A stretch of 64,000 nucleotides of DNA from Gigaspora rosea (GCA_003550325.1 QKWP01000348.1:1-64000); one strand, 5' to 3'; shown: positions 10,727 through 23,281, counted from the first letter of the stretch. Notes: generated by a model not told the origin, from the sequence alone. Translations and numbers: made by a program.

Positions 10727-12234
10727 GTGACCCATCGCCATAGCGACCCCATATAAACAGACAATCATATTTAAGATTGTGACCATATATTAGCTTGTCT
10801 CTGGAGTAGATCTGGATTTAGATTGATCTACAGGTAAATCTAGATTTTTTTTATTTTGTTTTTTTTCATTCGCTAATGCTTCTTTGGATTTTCTTTAAAT
10901 AAGTAAAATTTTTTCTTTTATTTTTGTTTTTTTTTACTTTAGAGTACTAACTTTCTTTTTTTTAGTTGCTTCTTTTCTTGGAATAGTCATCTTTGAAGTC
11001 ATCGTTTTTGGTGTTGTTGTTCTTGGAGTCATCGTTTTTGGAGTCATTGTTCTTGGAGTTGTCATTTTTGGAGTCGTTGTTCTTGGAGTTGTCGTTCTTG
11101 AAGTTGTAGTTTTTGGAGTCGTCATTCTTGGAGTTATCGTTTTTGGAATCATATTAGTTTAAAAGTTTTTTTACTAGTTAGTTTTTTGTTTTTTTGTTAT
11201 CGGCACTAACTTCTCTCTTGTTTTAGGTGTTTCTTTTCTTGGAGTCATCGTTCTTGGAGTTATTCTTTGAGTCATCGTTCTTGGAATCATCATAATGGGA
11301 GTTGAGATCTTTGTTGTTTTTTTTTACTAGTTTGATTTTTTTTGTTATGAGTACTACTTTCTCTCTTTTTTTAGGTGCTTCTTTTCTTGGAGTCATCATT
11401 CTGAAGTCGTTGTAGTAGTGAGAGAGGACCCTGAAGAACTCTGATTTAACTTAGAAGTTATTAAAAAAGGAAATTTTGCATAGAAATTTATCAAACGTTG
11501 CATTTTTATATAGTAAATTTCTTAAATTTTGGACTATTTTATATACCTATTTGGCTGATATTATACAAACTCAGATCTAAGTTGTATCAGAGTTCTTCAG
11601 TGTCCTAGTGGGAGTCGAGATCTTCATCAGTTAAGTGGATTTTTTTTTTACTACAGTAGTTTGTTTTTTTTTGTACAGGTACTAACTTCTCTCTTTTTTT
11701 AGATACTTATTTTCTTGAAGTCATCGCTTTTGGAGTCATCATTTTTGGAATTGTCGTTCTTGGAGTCGTCGTTATTGGAATCGTTATCTTGGAATCGTTC
11801 TTGGAGTATTGTTCTTGGAAGGAAGTGGGTGCTTCGTTTTGGCTTTGTAGGAAATCGGTCGATCTGTTATGGGTGTGTGGGGCTTGGTAAAGTAATTTTT
11901 AGATAGATTTTTTTTATATAAATAAAGTGCGAAGTCGGTACCAAATAATATTTGTATATGTATCGTTATGTATCGTTATGTATTGTTGTATTTTTTTTAA
12001 AAAAATAAAAAAATTTCAGTGGTACCTGGTAGTGATAAATAGATAGATTCGCTTTTTCATTTTTTTTGTTTTTTTTAACTTGTAGTTTCGTTATGTGATA
12101 TATTTTTAAATGATTGATTGATCAAAATCAGTCCATGTGTTTGACCGATTTGCTCTTCACAAATCGGTTGTCACGTGACTCACATGATCGATTTTGATTG
12201 GTCAATCACGGGATCGGCATGGCAATAGGTTACC
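10727..12234. mobile_element. Inverted-repeat-bounded element holding a coding minisatellite
   Basis: The left end gtgacccatcgccatagcga and the inverse of the right end (gtaacctattgccatgccga) match at about 15 of 20 positions. The same tatagttttt microsatellite lies on both sides. I cannot define a clear target-site duplication. The inside is the T/G-rich repeat region described at 10934-11830. If the boundaries are right, this is a transposon or a capture of a repetitive gene fragment. Confidence 0.45.
10934..11830 (-). pseudogene. TPK/TPR-type repeat coding relic, four modules
   Basis: On the minus strand, a 12-15 bp unit translating as T-P-R/K-T-T repeats many times (10985-11150, 11225-11290, 11380-11420, 11705-11825). 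Each run is followed by the same lysine-rich block, best preserved near 11330-11395 as RKEAPKKREKVVLITKK. Four copies of run plus block can be aligned, three of them broken by stops. This looks like a decayed, tandemly duplicated gene for a basic, disordered protein. No family is recognised. On the plus strand the same DNA shows a tactaac-pyrimidine-ag pattern that mimics 3' splice sites. Confidence 0.45.
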
Positions 12235-12349
12235 ATAAAATAATGCCCTTATAATTTTTATAGTTTTTGGTAGTTTTTATTGTTTTTATAGTGTTTATAG
12301 TTTTTAAGTTTTTATATTTATTGGAATACTCTTTTCTGCTCTACTATAC

Positions 12350-12610
12350 AATAGCTTTAGTCTTAGATTCTTATTTCCCTTTCTTTTCCTTTCTAATATT
12401 TAGGAATAGTTAAATATTATACCAAGCATAATAAAAATATATCTTTGCCAAATAAATACTTTTCTTCTGTTCTTTAATAAATATCTAATAAACCTTTTTA
12501 GTAAAGTAACATTCCACTTGCATACTTTTCTGACTCTTACAAGATTCCTGTTGCCATGTATTGTATCACAAATACTATATTGAAGGCTATAGTTACTTGT
12601 AACAACAGAT
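12350..12610 (+). repeat. LTR-like dispersed repeat, copy 1
   Basis: This stretch aligns with about 18285-18560: shared blocks are ctactatacaat/ctactctcttgcaa, atatctttgccaaataaata, aaatatctaataaac, cacttgcata and gtattgcaa..actatattgaagg. Both have a pyrimidine-rich start and AATAAA words before the end, as LTRs do. The copy ends near ttacttgtaaca. Confidence 0.45.
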
Positions 12611-12829
12611 ATACAATTATGCTTAAAAGCTTTTATTCAAAATAGTAGAACCAAGACTACAGATAATACATCCAACCAATTAATAAGAATCAGATACCAG
12701 AACACATGTCTATTTTTCCAATTTATCACTAGTAGAATTTGAACTCTAGACCTACCACTTGAAGGTAATAACTTGACAACTTCCTTAAGTTACTATACTC
12801 TATTATACAATAATTATATATAAAATACA

Positions 12830-13880
12830 AGAAGAAAAATTAGAAAAAATAGAATATAACAGATTAGAACAACTATTTGAACAATACTATTATTTATTAA
12901 AACCAGAAGATTTAACAGAAAGTAAATACATAAAAAGAAATAAAAGAAGGAACCAATTAAATTATTACAAAATTACTAGAAAAACTTAAATCAGATCTAA
13001 AAGCAGAATTATTCTCTTTAGTATTAAAATACAAAGCTAAAAACAAAGTAACACTCAATATATACAATTGTTTTGAATATGAAGAATATTAAAAAATTAC
13101 AAAACCTATTAGAAGTATTACTAGATTATTAAACTACAAAAATAGATATTACAAAACAGAAAAAAGAATAAAAAAAAAAGTAAGAATGATTACAAAACTT
13201 CTATATCAAAACCATTAAAAGCTGTACAAAAACAAGTAGAAATTTGGATAGCAAATAAATATACAATAGTAAAAAGCAACAAAGAATTAGAAAATACTAT
13301 GAACAATATTGGGAATGAAGTCTTATTCCAATATTGGAATAAAGCCTACATATTTACCAGAATAAAACGAGTCAACTAGTACTATTCACATAAATAGATT
13401 ATAAAATATGCATATTACTAATATAAAGAGTTGACCTGAATAAACATTTTTATTAGAAATTCAATAGACCTGGAGAAAAAGCAAATTAGAATACATGGAT
13501 GCATGTGTAATAAAAAATGCTTTGAAGAAACAGAAATTGTATTAAGAAATAAAAACTATTAAAAATATTTGAACAATCATATTATTTAACCCAAGAATAG
13601 AAAGCAGAAAATTGTATACAAAAAGAAGCAACTATAAAGTAACCTTGGCAATTTACATATATTTATTAAAAAACTTAAAACCAAAATTAATAGAACCAAA
13701 AACACTAGAACTATGAAATGTACTAAAATAAAAGACTTAATAAAATACTAAGAAGAATTAGTACCTGTACTTAAAAAAAATAAAACCAATATTAGAAGAA
13801 TAAAAACATACTATTATAGAATGAATTTCTTAGTTAGAAACTTCTAGATCTTTATTATTATACAAAAAAGCACAGAGTAA
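12830..13880 (+). pseudogene. Decayed coding relic, unrecognised
   Basis: The A-rich plus strand keeps coding-like blocks broken by stops and shifts, such as EEKLEKIEYNRLEQLFEQYY and, further on, QKQVEIWIANKYT. A similar LFEQ-YYL block recurs near 13560-13600. The predicted protein is charged and Lys/Glu/Gln-rich. Its position downstream of an LTR-like repeat would fit a gag remnant, but no zinc knuckle is seen. Treat it as an unassigned relic. Confidence 0.35.
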
Positions 13881-13917
13881 CAAACAGAGTAAAACAGAGG
13901 TTTATAGTTTTACAGTT

Positions 13918-14182
13918 TTACAGATTATTTATATCTGCGGATTTATGCATTGTTTTGTGTATTCTTATTGGCCCATATTGCAGATTATAACTGTTTATAA
14001 CTACTAAATTGTTTATCACATCAAACCCATTGATGCACCCTGAGTCAATGGGTTTGACGTGATCGACAATTTGGTAGCTATAAACAGTTATAATTAGCAA
14101 TATGGGCCAATAAGAATACACAAAACAATGCATAATAGACTGATAGACCAAATACTGCACAAATTCTGTAAATCTGTGGATA
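13918..14182. repeat. Foldback element with long arms
   Basis: Two arms of about 110 bp, both containing gcattgttttgtgtattctt and cccatattgc or their complements, face each other around ccattgatgcaccctgagtc. The 80-residue minus-strand ORF here only reflects the palindrome. The outermost bases diverge, so termini are approximate. Confidence 0.65.
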
Positions 14183-14251
14183 AGTATTATTATTATATTG
14201 AAGTTTGCTATTTATTACTACTGGTGATTATTACTAGTATATATTTTTATC

Positions 14252-14435
14252 TTTAAATTTTGTCTATAAAATCACCTTTAAGACTCTAACAAAAAAATTT
14301 TTATATAAAATTTTGGTATAAACTATGCCCCTGCCCTATTCTAATTCTTAACCCTAACTCTAATATTAATTAAATTTTAATTTTTATTTTGGCAAAACTT
14401 TTAATTTATATGTTACACTTATTGTAATTACTAGC
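14252..14435 (+). repeat. Dispersed repeat R1, copy 2
   Basis: It carries the R1 order: aaattttgtctataaaatcacc, then ctctaacaaaaaaattttt, then cttaaccctaactctaatat and tatgttacac. It aligns along its length with copy 1 at 1440-1625. Confidence 0.65.
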
Positions 14436-15192
14436 AATGATCAATACTGGTAATAAAAATTAAATTTATATTATACAAGAGTAAATAGGGTGCCACCAGT
14501 ACTCTTATTAAATAACATTATTAAATTTTAAGGGTTTTTCTTAGTAATTAATAACTATTTAATATTTTAATTAATAAATATCTTGTTACCATTTAAAAAA
14601 ATAAAATATATTAATAGCATAATAACTAATGAATTACAAATAAGCGAATAGAAATAACTTAAACTGTTATTTAAGTAATATGTTATTAAGGCTGAACTGG
14701 TTTGCAATAAATTACTATAATTTCTATTATGGATTACCCTAAAACATTTTCTTGCAGAACTTATTATCGCTCTTCTCTACTGAGTTAAATTTGATCAGCT
14801 TGTGATTTTTTTGCAAGGTGTGTAATTACTATACATATAATTACTTATTTTATTATATTTGCAGAACTCATCTAATATAAATATAATAAAATTGTCAAAA
14901 AAAATGCACAAGTTTTGAAAATATAATGAACTTAGATAATTGCCTATATTGTAATCATGGGACTCATGGAGCTCATAAAAAATCATATAGTAATCAATAA
15001 TGTAGTACATAAATTTAAATTAAGTTTGTTAGAATTACCATGCTATGATTTTTATTACGAGTTTCAGTAAAATATTCTTTAGAAATTATTTGCTATTCAA
15101 TATGTGATTAAAGTGTGTAAGTTGTATTAGAATTTTCATAGTTTCTACTATGAGTTACATAAAAAATTCAGCAACAATGATGTGGTTGAGGT

Positions 15193-16308
15193 TAGGGATG
15201 TTATAGTTTGGCAAGGACAACAGTCTGGACCAGTCTTTTAGACCGGCCCAAGCGGTCCACGGTCCATAAATTGGGGCCAGTTCAGATTGGTCTGTCCATA
15301 ATATATATTTTATGCATTACTTTAAATACATAACTATGCGATTGAGGCTAAATCAAACTTGTTCTAAAATAATATTGCAAGTACATTTTTTAGTCGAAAT
15401 CGATTTACTGGAATTGGTTTTTGTATATAACTTTAATTGCTAAAAACTGAATTAATTGGTGATTCGCCAGTCAGCTGAAGAATGATCATAGTGTAACGTG
15501 ATGCAAATCACTATGTAAATCATATATATAGTGAATCTGCCGTTCGTCCAAGGAAATCTTTTTTATACTAAGCTAATTGTCCTTGTCAACTAATTGAAAA
15601 TTGTAGAGCTCATCTTTGCGGTTCTAACAGTAGTTAAAACATCCAAATCGGCCTAGTGGATGCCGAGATATCCTTAAAAAATGCATTAACGACTATAGAA
15701 AATCTCTATATAAACAATATATTGTTTATATAGAGATTATGATGCGTTTTTTAAGGATATCTCGGCATCCACTGGGCTGATTTGGATGATTTAACTACTG
15801 TTAGAACCGCAAAGATGAGCTCTACAATTTTCAATTAGTCGATAAGGACGAATAGCTTAGTATAAAAAAAAGGTTCCTTGGACGAACGTTAGAAATTTTT
15901 CAGATTCACTATATATATGATTTACATATTGATTTGTGTCATGTTACACTATGATCATTCATCAGCTGACTGGCGAATTACCAATTAAAGTTAAAATTTA
16001 CTGGTTTCTGACAACCCAAAAGGATAATTTCTATATCTGGTTCTATCTTTTTATTACAAATAATTATACTTTTACATTTTTATTTATATAAAAAAACATT
16101 ATACTGTATAATAATATAGTTCATTCGAAATATTAATTCATATGTTACAATAGTCAAAATTCTCCAATCCTATTGGCCACAGGTAGACTGGTCCTTGGAC
16201 TGGACTAAATCCATGGACCGGTTTATAAAATTTGTCCGGTTTGTGGTCTGCTGCTCAGACCCGATCTTTTGAACCAAGACCAGACCAGAACGAACCGTAA
16301 CATCCCTA
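15193..16308. mobile_element. hAT-like non-autonomous element, 1116 bp, 8-bp TSD
   Basis: The ends are tagggatgttatagttt and its inverse (acggttcgtaacatcccta region), a TIR of about 17 bp. Exact 8-bp duplications gttgaggt lie at 15185-15192 and 16309-16316. Inside each end are runs of a ctggaccagtc/ggtccatgga motif. The core is a TTAA-flanked palindrome (15456-15984). No transposase is encoded. Confidence 0.9.
15456..15984. mobile_element. TTAA-flanked foldback MITE, copy 2
   Basis: The ends ttggtgattcgccagtcagc and its near-perfect inverse are flanked by TTAA at 15452-15455 and 15985-15988. The element is a long palindrome almost throughout, with its axis near 15720 (aatatattgtttat). It closely resembles the copy at 30929-31387 and lies inside a different hAT-like element. 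Confidence 0.8.
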
Positions 16309-16879
16309 GTTGAGGTTGAGTTAGCTTGCATTAGAATTGTCATAATTTCATATGGTTATGCTTGAGTCATTTTGCATTAATTATTTATTTCGTAAAGAAT
16401 TCTGTTGCAAAACCTCCCTATTTTGGTGACTACAAGTTGCATTTAAGTTAGTTTGTATTAATTATCATATAAGGATTATCATAATTTCTACTACAGTATA
16501 GGTTAAGTTGAGGTAGGTTGCATTGGAATTGTCTTGTATATTCTATGTGGTTGAGTTGGTTTGCATTAGAATCATTACAATTTCTATTATGAGTTACTAT
16601 AAATATTTTGTTGTTACAGAACTTGCTATATTAGCTTGTATTGGAATTATCATAATTTTTTTTATAAATTACTATAAAAAATACTGTTACAAACCTTATT
16701 TAACACATAATACACAGTTAAGATTGAGTTTGTATTGAAATTACTATGATTTAATTATATTATGATTGAGTTTGCAATGGAATTATTATAGTTTATATCA
16801 TGAGCTATTGTAAAAAATTTTGTAGCAAACCTTACTATTCTGGCAATACACATTTCATGACTTACTAATGCCTGTTATT

Positions 16880-18200
16880 AATATTATCTATATATTATTT
16901 AATTAAATATCTACAAAGTGCATATGGTGAATGAACAAAAGTTAGTCTAAAAATTTATAGATAACAACTGAGAATGTAAATACCAGTAATTAATTTTCAT
17001 TGATTATTAATTTATAAACTGATTATGAATTACTGAATTATGATGATCCAGTATAACATTAATCATATGATGAAAAGCATTGCACACCAGAGTTGATGAA
17101 TGCACTTATTATATTAGCTGTAGTTTATCATTATGCATAATTAAACTAATACAGGATAAGCTCCTGAAAATAGCAATTTATATTGTGCTGGGGCTCACTA
17201 TAAGCAGTTGAGTTTGTGCACTGTCCAGTAGTTTTTTACCTACAAAATGCAGGCCAGCCATTAACTGAACATGTAATATTGATCTTTGACAGTTATAACT
17301 ATGAAGATATAAATATGAAAATGGCAGCTTCCATTATTTGGGATATGCTCCCAGAAAAAGCAAAATATTGTACTAGGAGATCTCTATAAGCAGTTTTGTA
17401 GCTAAGCACTGGCCAGTAGTTTTCTGCCTATATAATACAGGCTAGCTATCAGTGTGTATATATAACATTGGTAATCAGATTATATATTTATGACAATAAC
17501 CTGTTTCTCTTAAGAGGCTCACAAATTGTAGTCTGCTACAACTGAGTTTGTGTAAGACTATTTGCACTTCTCTTGACTTGCTTTTATTCTTATAGTGATT
17601 TTATCGAGTTAGTAGTTGCTATTTATAGCAAGACATTGAAATTATACTTACCTGAAGTTGGTTATGCTTTGATCTTGATTGAACCAGTTTTGCCTAGTTT
17701 TTGCCATTGGTTTCAGAAGCACATTCTTCTACTTGGCATCTTTTTAATCTATCGATCTCACGTCGACTCAAATAAATATAATACTTATTAAAGTTATATA
17801 ATTTAATACAACAGATCAAATTTCATACAAGCATGACCAAGCATTATTTTATATTAGGAAGGATTAGGATAGGAAACAGATATGAAAGAGCACATTACTA
17901 GAACCTACTATAACTCTATGCAATACTAATTTTGTATTAGTATATATGCAAACTTTTTATATAGTGGGCTTTAAACAATAATGATACAAATCAAGCTTTA
18001 ATTAATTGTTAATCATGCTAAACATGATCACTAACTAAATATCAAATGCTAGTAGTTGGAATTTTATAATTTATTATTAATGCACATATATGACCATTGT
18101 GAGAAATGATTATGTCAATATGCCTGCAATATATGATAATGTATTCTATTATTAGTCAAGGTACTTTTTTTATTCAATCAGATAATTAAAAACAAATACA
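16880..18200. other. No gene seen; one duplicated segment
   Basis: A segment of about 100 bp at 17160-17262 (actataagcagtt ... ccagtagttttt.acct) recurs at 17348-17452 with about three quarters of bases alike. The 72-residue plus-strand ORF at 17573-17791 is hydrophobic but matches nothing I know and has no gene context. The rest is plain AT-rich DNA. Confidence 0.5.
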
Positions 18201-18546
18201 CTTGTAACAGCTGGTAATTTATAATGTTTCAATTAATTATTATTGTTATTATTTTATTACTTGCTTGAAAGATATATAAACTCTAGTTTTCTACTCTCTT
18301 GCAAACTCAGACTTAAATTTCTCTCTTTTCTTTCTTTCAATATTTAGAAATAGTTCTTTCTCTTGAATATTTATTTAAATAAATAAAAATATATCTTTGC
18401 CAAATAAATACTCATAATAAATATCTAATAAACTGTTCTAGTGAAGTCATATTTCACTTGCACACCACTTCATATTGTCTTTAACACTTAAAAATTCCTG
18501 TTAATATGTGTTGTATTGCAAGCACTATATTGAAGGTTATTATAGT

Positions 18547-20162
18547 TAGTGTTCCTATGAGCCTGAACTGAACTGAACTTAGATCAAGTTTAGGTTCAGG
18601 TTCAGGTTCAGTATTGAACTTTTAGAGCTGGTTCAGCTTCAGTTCAGGTTCAGTTCATAAGTTCATGAACATGTTCAGGTTCAGTCTGGTGTTCATATGA
18701 ACTAGTGATTCTAGGTTTGGGTCCGGGTTTGGTCTGGTTCAGACCAGACTCAAACTCTAAATTTTATTATTAAAACTTTATACTAAACTCAAACTCCATC
18801 ATAAGTTTGGTCAGGCTAGTCCAAATTTGCAAATTAGTTTGAATCTAAATAAAAATATGTGTATTTTTGATACTGAACAAGTTTACTTAGAGTGAGAAGT
18901 ATAAATCAGTTAGTAAAAATTAGAGAATCATAGCATTTGTATAATTTTATCAATAAAATTATACAAATTTCTATGATTCTCTAAATTTTACTAATTGATC
19001 ATAACTTCTTGCACTAAGTAAACTTGTTAAGCACCAAAAAATACATCAAATCGGCATATTTTATTTTACTTTTCTTAAAATTTGAAGAAAAGATGCTTAA
19101 TTTTGGAAATTTTCATCAAAAATTCAAAATTAAGCATCTTTGACGCAAATTTTAAGGAAAATAAAATAAAATATACCGAAATGATGTATTTTTTGGTGCT
19201 AAACAAGTTTACTTATATCAAGAAGTTATGATCAATTAGTAAAATTTAGAGAATCATAGAAATTTGTATAATTTTATTAATAAAATTATACAAATTTCTA
19301 TGATTCTCTAAATTTTACTAATTGATCATAACTTCTTGATCTAAGTAAACTTGTTTAGCACCAAAAAATACATCATATCGGTATATTTTATTTTATTTTC
19401 CTTAAAATTTGCGTCAAAGATGCTTAATTTTGAATTTTTGATGAAAATTTCCAAAATTAAGCATCTTTTCTTCAAATTTTAAGAAAAGTAAAATAAAATA
19501 TGCCGATTTGATGTATTTTTTGGTGCTTAACAAGTTTACTTAGTGCAAGAAGTTATGATCAATTAGTAAAATTTAGAGAATCATAGAAATTTGTATAATT
19601 TTATTAATAAAATTATACAAATTTCTATGATTCTCTAAATTTTACTAATTGATCATAACTTCTTGATCTAAGTAAACTTGTTTAGCACCAAAAAATACAT
19701 CATATCGGTATATTTTATTTTATTTTCCTTAAAATTTGCGTCAAAGATGCTTAATTTTGAATTTTTGATGAAAATTTCCAAAATTAAGCATCTTTTCTTC
19801 AAATTTTAAGAAAAGTAAAATAAAATATGCCAATTTGATGTATTTTTTGGTGCTTAACAAGTTTACTTAGTACAAGAAATTATGATAAATTAGTAAAATT
19901 TAGAGAATCATAGAAATTTGTATAATTTTATTATACAAATTTCTATGATTCTCTAAATTTTACTAATTGATTCTAACATTGTGATTTAGGTAAACATATG
20001 CATATTTTATGAACTTAAACATGTTCATGAACCTTGAACTGAACCTGAACTGAACTTTTTTTAAGTTCAGGTTCAATTAAATATTGAACTTTTAGAGCAG
20101 GTTCAGGTTCATTGAACCTGAACCTAAACCTCTATTGAACTGAACTGAACTTCAGAACCCTA
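18547..20162. mobile_element. hAT-like non-autonomous element, 1616 bp, 8-bp TSD
   Basis: Exact 8-bp duplications attatagt lie at 18539-18546 and 20163-20170. The ends are tagtgttcc on the left and the inverse of tagggttct on the right. Both ends hold long runs of ggttcaggttcagttc-type repeats with a shared word, attgaacttttagagc. The core is the palindromic array at 18880-19990. It contains no coding sequence and has split an LTR-like repeat. Confidence 0.88.
18880..19990. repeat. Tandem array of alternating palindromes, period about 335 bp
   Basis: Two different palindromes alternate. One is centred on ttttattaataaaatta (near 18950, 19267, 19605 and, shortened, 19930) and the other lies between two inverted copies of the word aagatgcttaattttg (centres near 19115, 19430 and 19770). 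They are joined by aagtaaacttgtttagcacc linkers. The copies at 19.2-19.8 kb are nearly identical, so amplification is recent. The array could extrude several adjacent cruciforms. A diverged single unit opens the window (1-395). Confidence 0.85.
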
Positions 20163-20189
20163 ATTATAGTTATTTGTAACCTTTTGGTG

Positions 20190-21014
20190 TCTTCTGGCAA
20201 AAACATTCAAAATAATCTGATTATTAAAAATAGCTAGAATTTTAGAACCTTTTTCTTCTCTTTATAAAGACTTTTCTTTTATTTCTCTTCTCTTTTTTTT
20301 AATTAAATAATTGATTTAGTTTTTCTGTCGAATTGAAAAAGATTTTTTAGAAGAGCATACTTGAAGTCTCTTGCTTTTGTAGCACTAGCATTTTCTTGTT
20401 GAATTAATTGAAATTCATTTAAAAAAGCACACTTGAAGCCATATATACCACCAAAATTAATTTTTGAAAAATGCCTATTTTGAGTTCCCAAAAAATTATA
20501 TAAGGAAGAGCAAATATTTATATTCCTTATAATTTCATCTATTCAAAAAAAGTATTAAAAAATTTTGGGTTTTAAGCAAAATAGATCAAAAACAATTTCA
20601 GAAAAATTTTTAATTTTGGGTCCCAAAACCCAAAATAATTTTGTCACCCTATATATTTAAAACCTCTGCTTTTGTAGCAGTTGTATTGTTTTGAATTAGT
20701 TATTTTAGAATCAGTTTATAATTTTATTATCTAACTCTCTTTCCACAAATCTATAATAGAAATACCAAGTCTGTTTAACTCAATTTGAGATTTTGAAAAA
20801 AATTTAATTGTTCTAGACCTCTATATTAATAGAGCCTACCAAATCTATTTAGACAAATTGAAGCATATAAACTAGTCATTTCTCTACTTTTGCTATCAGT
20901 ATCCAACAAATTATCAGCTCTAATTTATTTTGTAATATTTGCTATTCACCTACCATCTATTATTGAGCTTTTTACACCTTTTGGAACTGATACAAGCTGC
21001 ATATTTTGCTAAGT
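20190..21014. other. No supported gene
   Basis: The minus strand has a 62-residue ORF (20303-20491) in which FKCAFLNEFQLIQQ and FKYALLKNLFQFDRK look like two copies of one short unit. I recognise no family. A hairpin formed by attttgggttttaag and ggtcccaaaacccaaaat lies at about 20560-20635. The rest is AT-rich without further structure. Confidence 0.4.
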
Positions 21015-21627
21015 GCTATACCCAGTGTTGGCATTGGACATATGTCCATCTAATTTTAATGACTAGACTAGCCATTGAACATATTCTTGAACATAGTCCA
21101 GGTCCAATATATTCAACTAATTACTAAAATTTTTAAAATTATTTATTATATAAGCTACAACAAAATATATTTAAATCTATATAATAAAAGAATTTAAATT
21201 AATTCTAAATTAGTATAAGTTGCAATAGAATTCTATATAAACCTAAGCAATAAAAGAATTCTATTTAATATATAACTTTTGAATTAACAATTAACAATAA
21301 GTTATACCAAAGTTATAATATAATGCTTCAATTCTATTTTTTGATAGATCATCTGGATTCTATCAAAGTCAAATTGAATTGCATTAGATTATCCATATTT
21401 AAAGTTAGTATTTAAGCATATCCTTAGATTTGTTATTCAAGTTCTTTAACCAATCTGATTAAAAATCTCTAATCAGAATATCTAAATTTATTTGGATTGA
21501 AGAATTAATCCAAATTGTCAAACTTAGATTGTGTTCTACTATATATATATGTAGTAATTTTATAATAATAATTATTATTATATATTAAGCTGATTCTATA
21601 ACAATTACTAAAATTAGTAGTTTGTTA

Positions 21628-22169
21628 TACTTTATATTGCCAAAATAAGCCACCTCCAAAAATAAGATACTCCTCTTTTGGTCAAAAAACTCAAAAACAT
21701 CTTTAACTCAAAATAAGCTACCCCACAATTGATAAAAAATACTATATAGTAAAGTCCAAACTTTACAAGCAAATTGATTAAAGCTGTTTAAGTAAGCAGG
21801 AGATTAAACTGTGTATACCCTGAAATTTATAACAAAATTGGAGAACTTTTTATTAATTAACTTTTAATTTTTACGTTCAACAAAGAGATTAAATTTTATT
21901 AACAAAATATATTTGTAGAATGTAAAAATTAAAAGTCAAATAATAAGAAGCTCCTATTTTGATGAACCTTTTAGAATATATGTATATAGTTCCCAAACAA
22001 GTTTACTTAAGTGTTAATAATTCAATTAACATAGTAGAAATTAGACTTTACTATGTAACAACTACTAGCAATTAACCAAAAATTAATTATATCTGAAAAT
22101 AAGCTACTCTGGATTTTTTGTGTCCTAAATCGTCCAAAAGAGGTAGTTTATTTTCAAAAACATATGGTA
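21628..22169. mobile_element. TA-flanked MITE (aaaataagctacc family), copy 1
   Basis: The ends tac...ccaaaataagccacctcc and gaggtagtttatttt...tatggta face each other. The family end, in its best copies, reads taccatatgtttctgaaaat followed by aagctacc, and a TA lies at each border as in Tc1/mariner insertions. Other copies are at 32112-32608, 58349-58663 and 59600-60064. They share internal words such as aattaaaagtcaaataataa. Confidence 0.7.
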
Positions 22170-22796
22170 GTAACTATAGTTAATCTTTAAATTGTTAAAT
22201 TATTTGAATTTTATCTTTGTATCAAAAGTATATTAAAATAAATCAAGTATAATAGTACAAAAATTTATAATTTGATTGGTCAATTGTCACATAATTATGT
22301 ACTAATTTAATATTACACAATGTCCAATGTCCAACCCCTTCTGGTCCAATGTAGAGGTTAGACCCAGATGCAAAATTGTTACCAGGTCACCCATGTAATT
22401 TAAAATTGGGCGACCCAGATGAAAATGGGTTGCATATAAGGGTCCTGGAGTTGAGAAAAGTGAACCTCTTCAAGCTGTGAATTATTGGATGAACAGATCA
22501 CTAGATCAAAGTGTGATTGATATGCATGCCAGTAATGGTTACCATGCAAAACAAAAACTATATGCGGTACCATCTAAGAATTAATTTTTAAGATCTTATG
22601 AACAGAATAGTAATTAAATAGTGATGGGATTATTTATATTTAATTAATAGTAAAGAATGTCTTGTGGGCTTTTGGATGTCTAGAGCAAATAGCTCTATTT
22701 TTCTCAATTATTTTAGTGAATCAATTTTTCAAAGCCTATATGATGAAGTTACATTATAAAACCTCATTACTTTTATCATTATACTCAGATTAATCT

Positions 22797-22936
22797 TACT
22801 GTATTCCTCTGAAAATAAGCACTACCCGAAAATAAGCACCACTGGCCTACATTAAGTCAATTTTGGCCCAAATTATAACAGCCTTGGCCAGCATTATGTG
22901 CAAAAAAAGGGTGCTTATTTTCAGAGGAATATGGTA
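22797..22936. mobile_element. TA-flanked MITE, short palindromic copy, 140 bp
   Basis: The arms tactgtattcctctgaaaat and attttcagaggaatatggta are near-perfect inverted copies, followed inside by aagcac on both sides. TA lies at each end. It is the shortest member of the aaaataagc family here. Confidence 0.75.
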
Positions 22937-23281
22937 TTCATTACTACAAAATTATTTATTGGTGTTGCATTTGTTAATTGTTATCTTTAACATCTCATTG
23001 TTCCTTAAAACTATTATTATTGTTCTCACATTATATAACCTTAAAATTAATACCTTATTGATGGCCTCTCTATATTGTTTCATAACTAATTTTTAAATTT
23101 AATTGCATAAATAATAAGACAAATTAAGTGATATCCTGATCCAAATAATTTTAGCTTCATGTATTAATTTTATAAAAATAAAAATATGAAATTGACACTG
23201 AAAATATATACTTTAACTCGATTACAAATCAAAAATTTGACTACTATAAACTGCCAACTAGTATATCCAGATGGTTACAAT

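Larger units (their letters stand above)
14690..16870. repeat. Degenerate tandem array, unit about 80-90 bp, split by an insertion
   Basis: The unit (gttgagtttgcattagaatt ... atcataatttctattatgag ... ttgttacaaaacttactatt) recurs with heavy divergence at 14690-15190 and 16309-16860. The two halves are separated by the hAT-like element at 15193-16308. Short ORFs here (for example 16523-16738) are by-products. It may be an old satellite or an amplified element end. Confidence 0.55.
18203..20186 (+). mobile_element. Candidate solo LTR, split by a hAT-like element
   Basis: A stretch starting tgtaacagctgg has a TATA-like tatataaactc (18274), a pyrimidine tract and several AATAAA words. After the inserted element at 18547-20162, it ends at ttatttgtaac. 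The bases after it, ttttggtgtcttctggca, begin with TGG as a primer-binding site would. It aligns with the repeat at 12350-12610. No gag or pol follows, so it is at best a solo or truncated LTR. Confidence 0.4.

Noticed and set aside
12731..12806. tRNA-like sequence on the minus strand (tagtaacttaagg ... gagttcaaattct)
   Set aside because: A- and B-box-like words have the right spacing, but acceptor and T-stem do not pair. At most it is a decayed tRNA-derived SINE head, which I cannot support without other copies.
13918..14160. 80-residue minus-strand ORF
   Set aside because: It lies entirely within a long palindrome and has no protein-like conservation.
18547..20162. CRISPR-like array of regularly spaced repeats
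   Set aside because: The repeats are palindromes with palindromic spacers that repeat themselves; there are no unique spacers, and the genome is eukaryotic.
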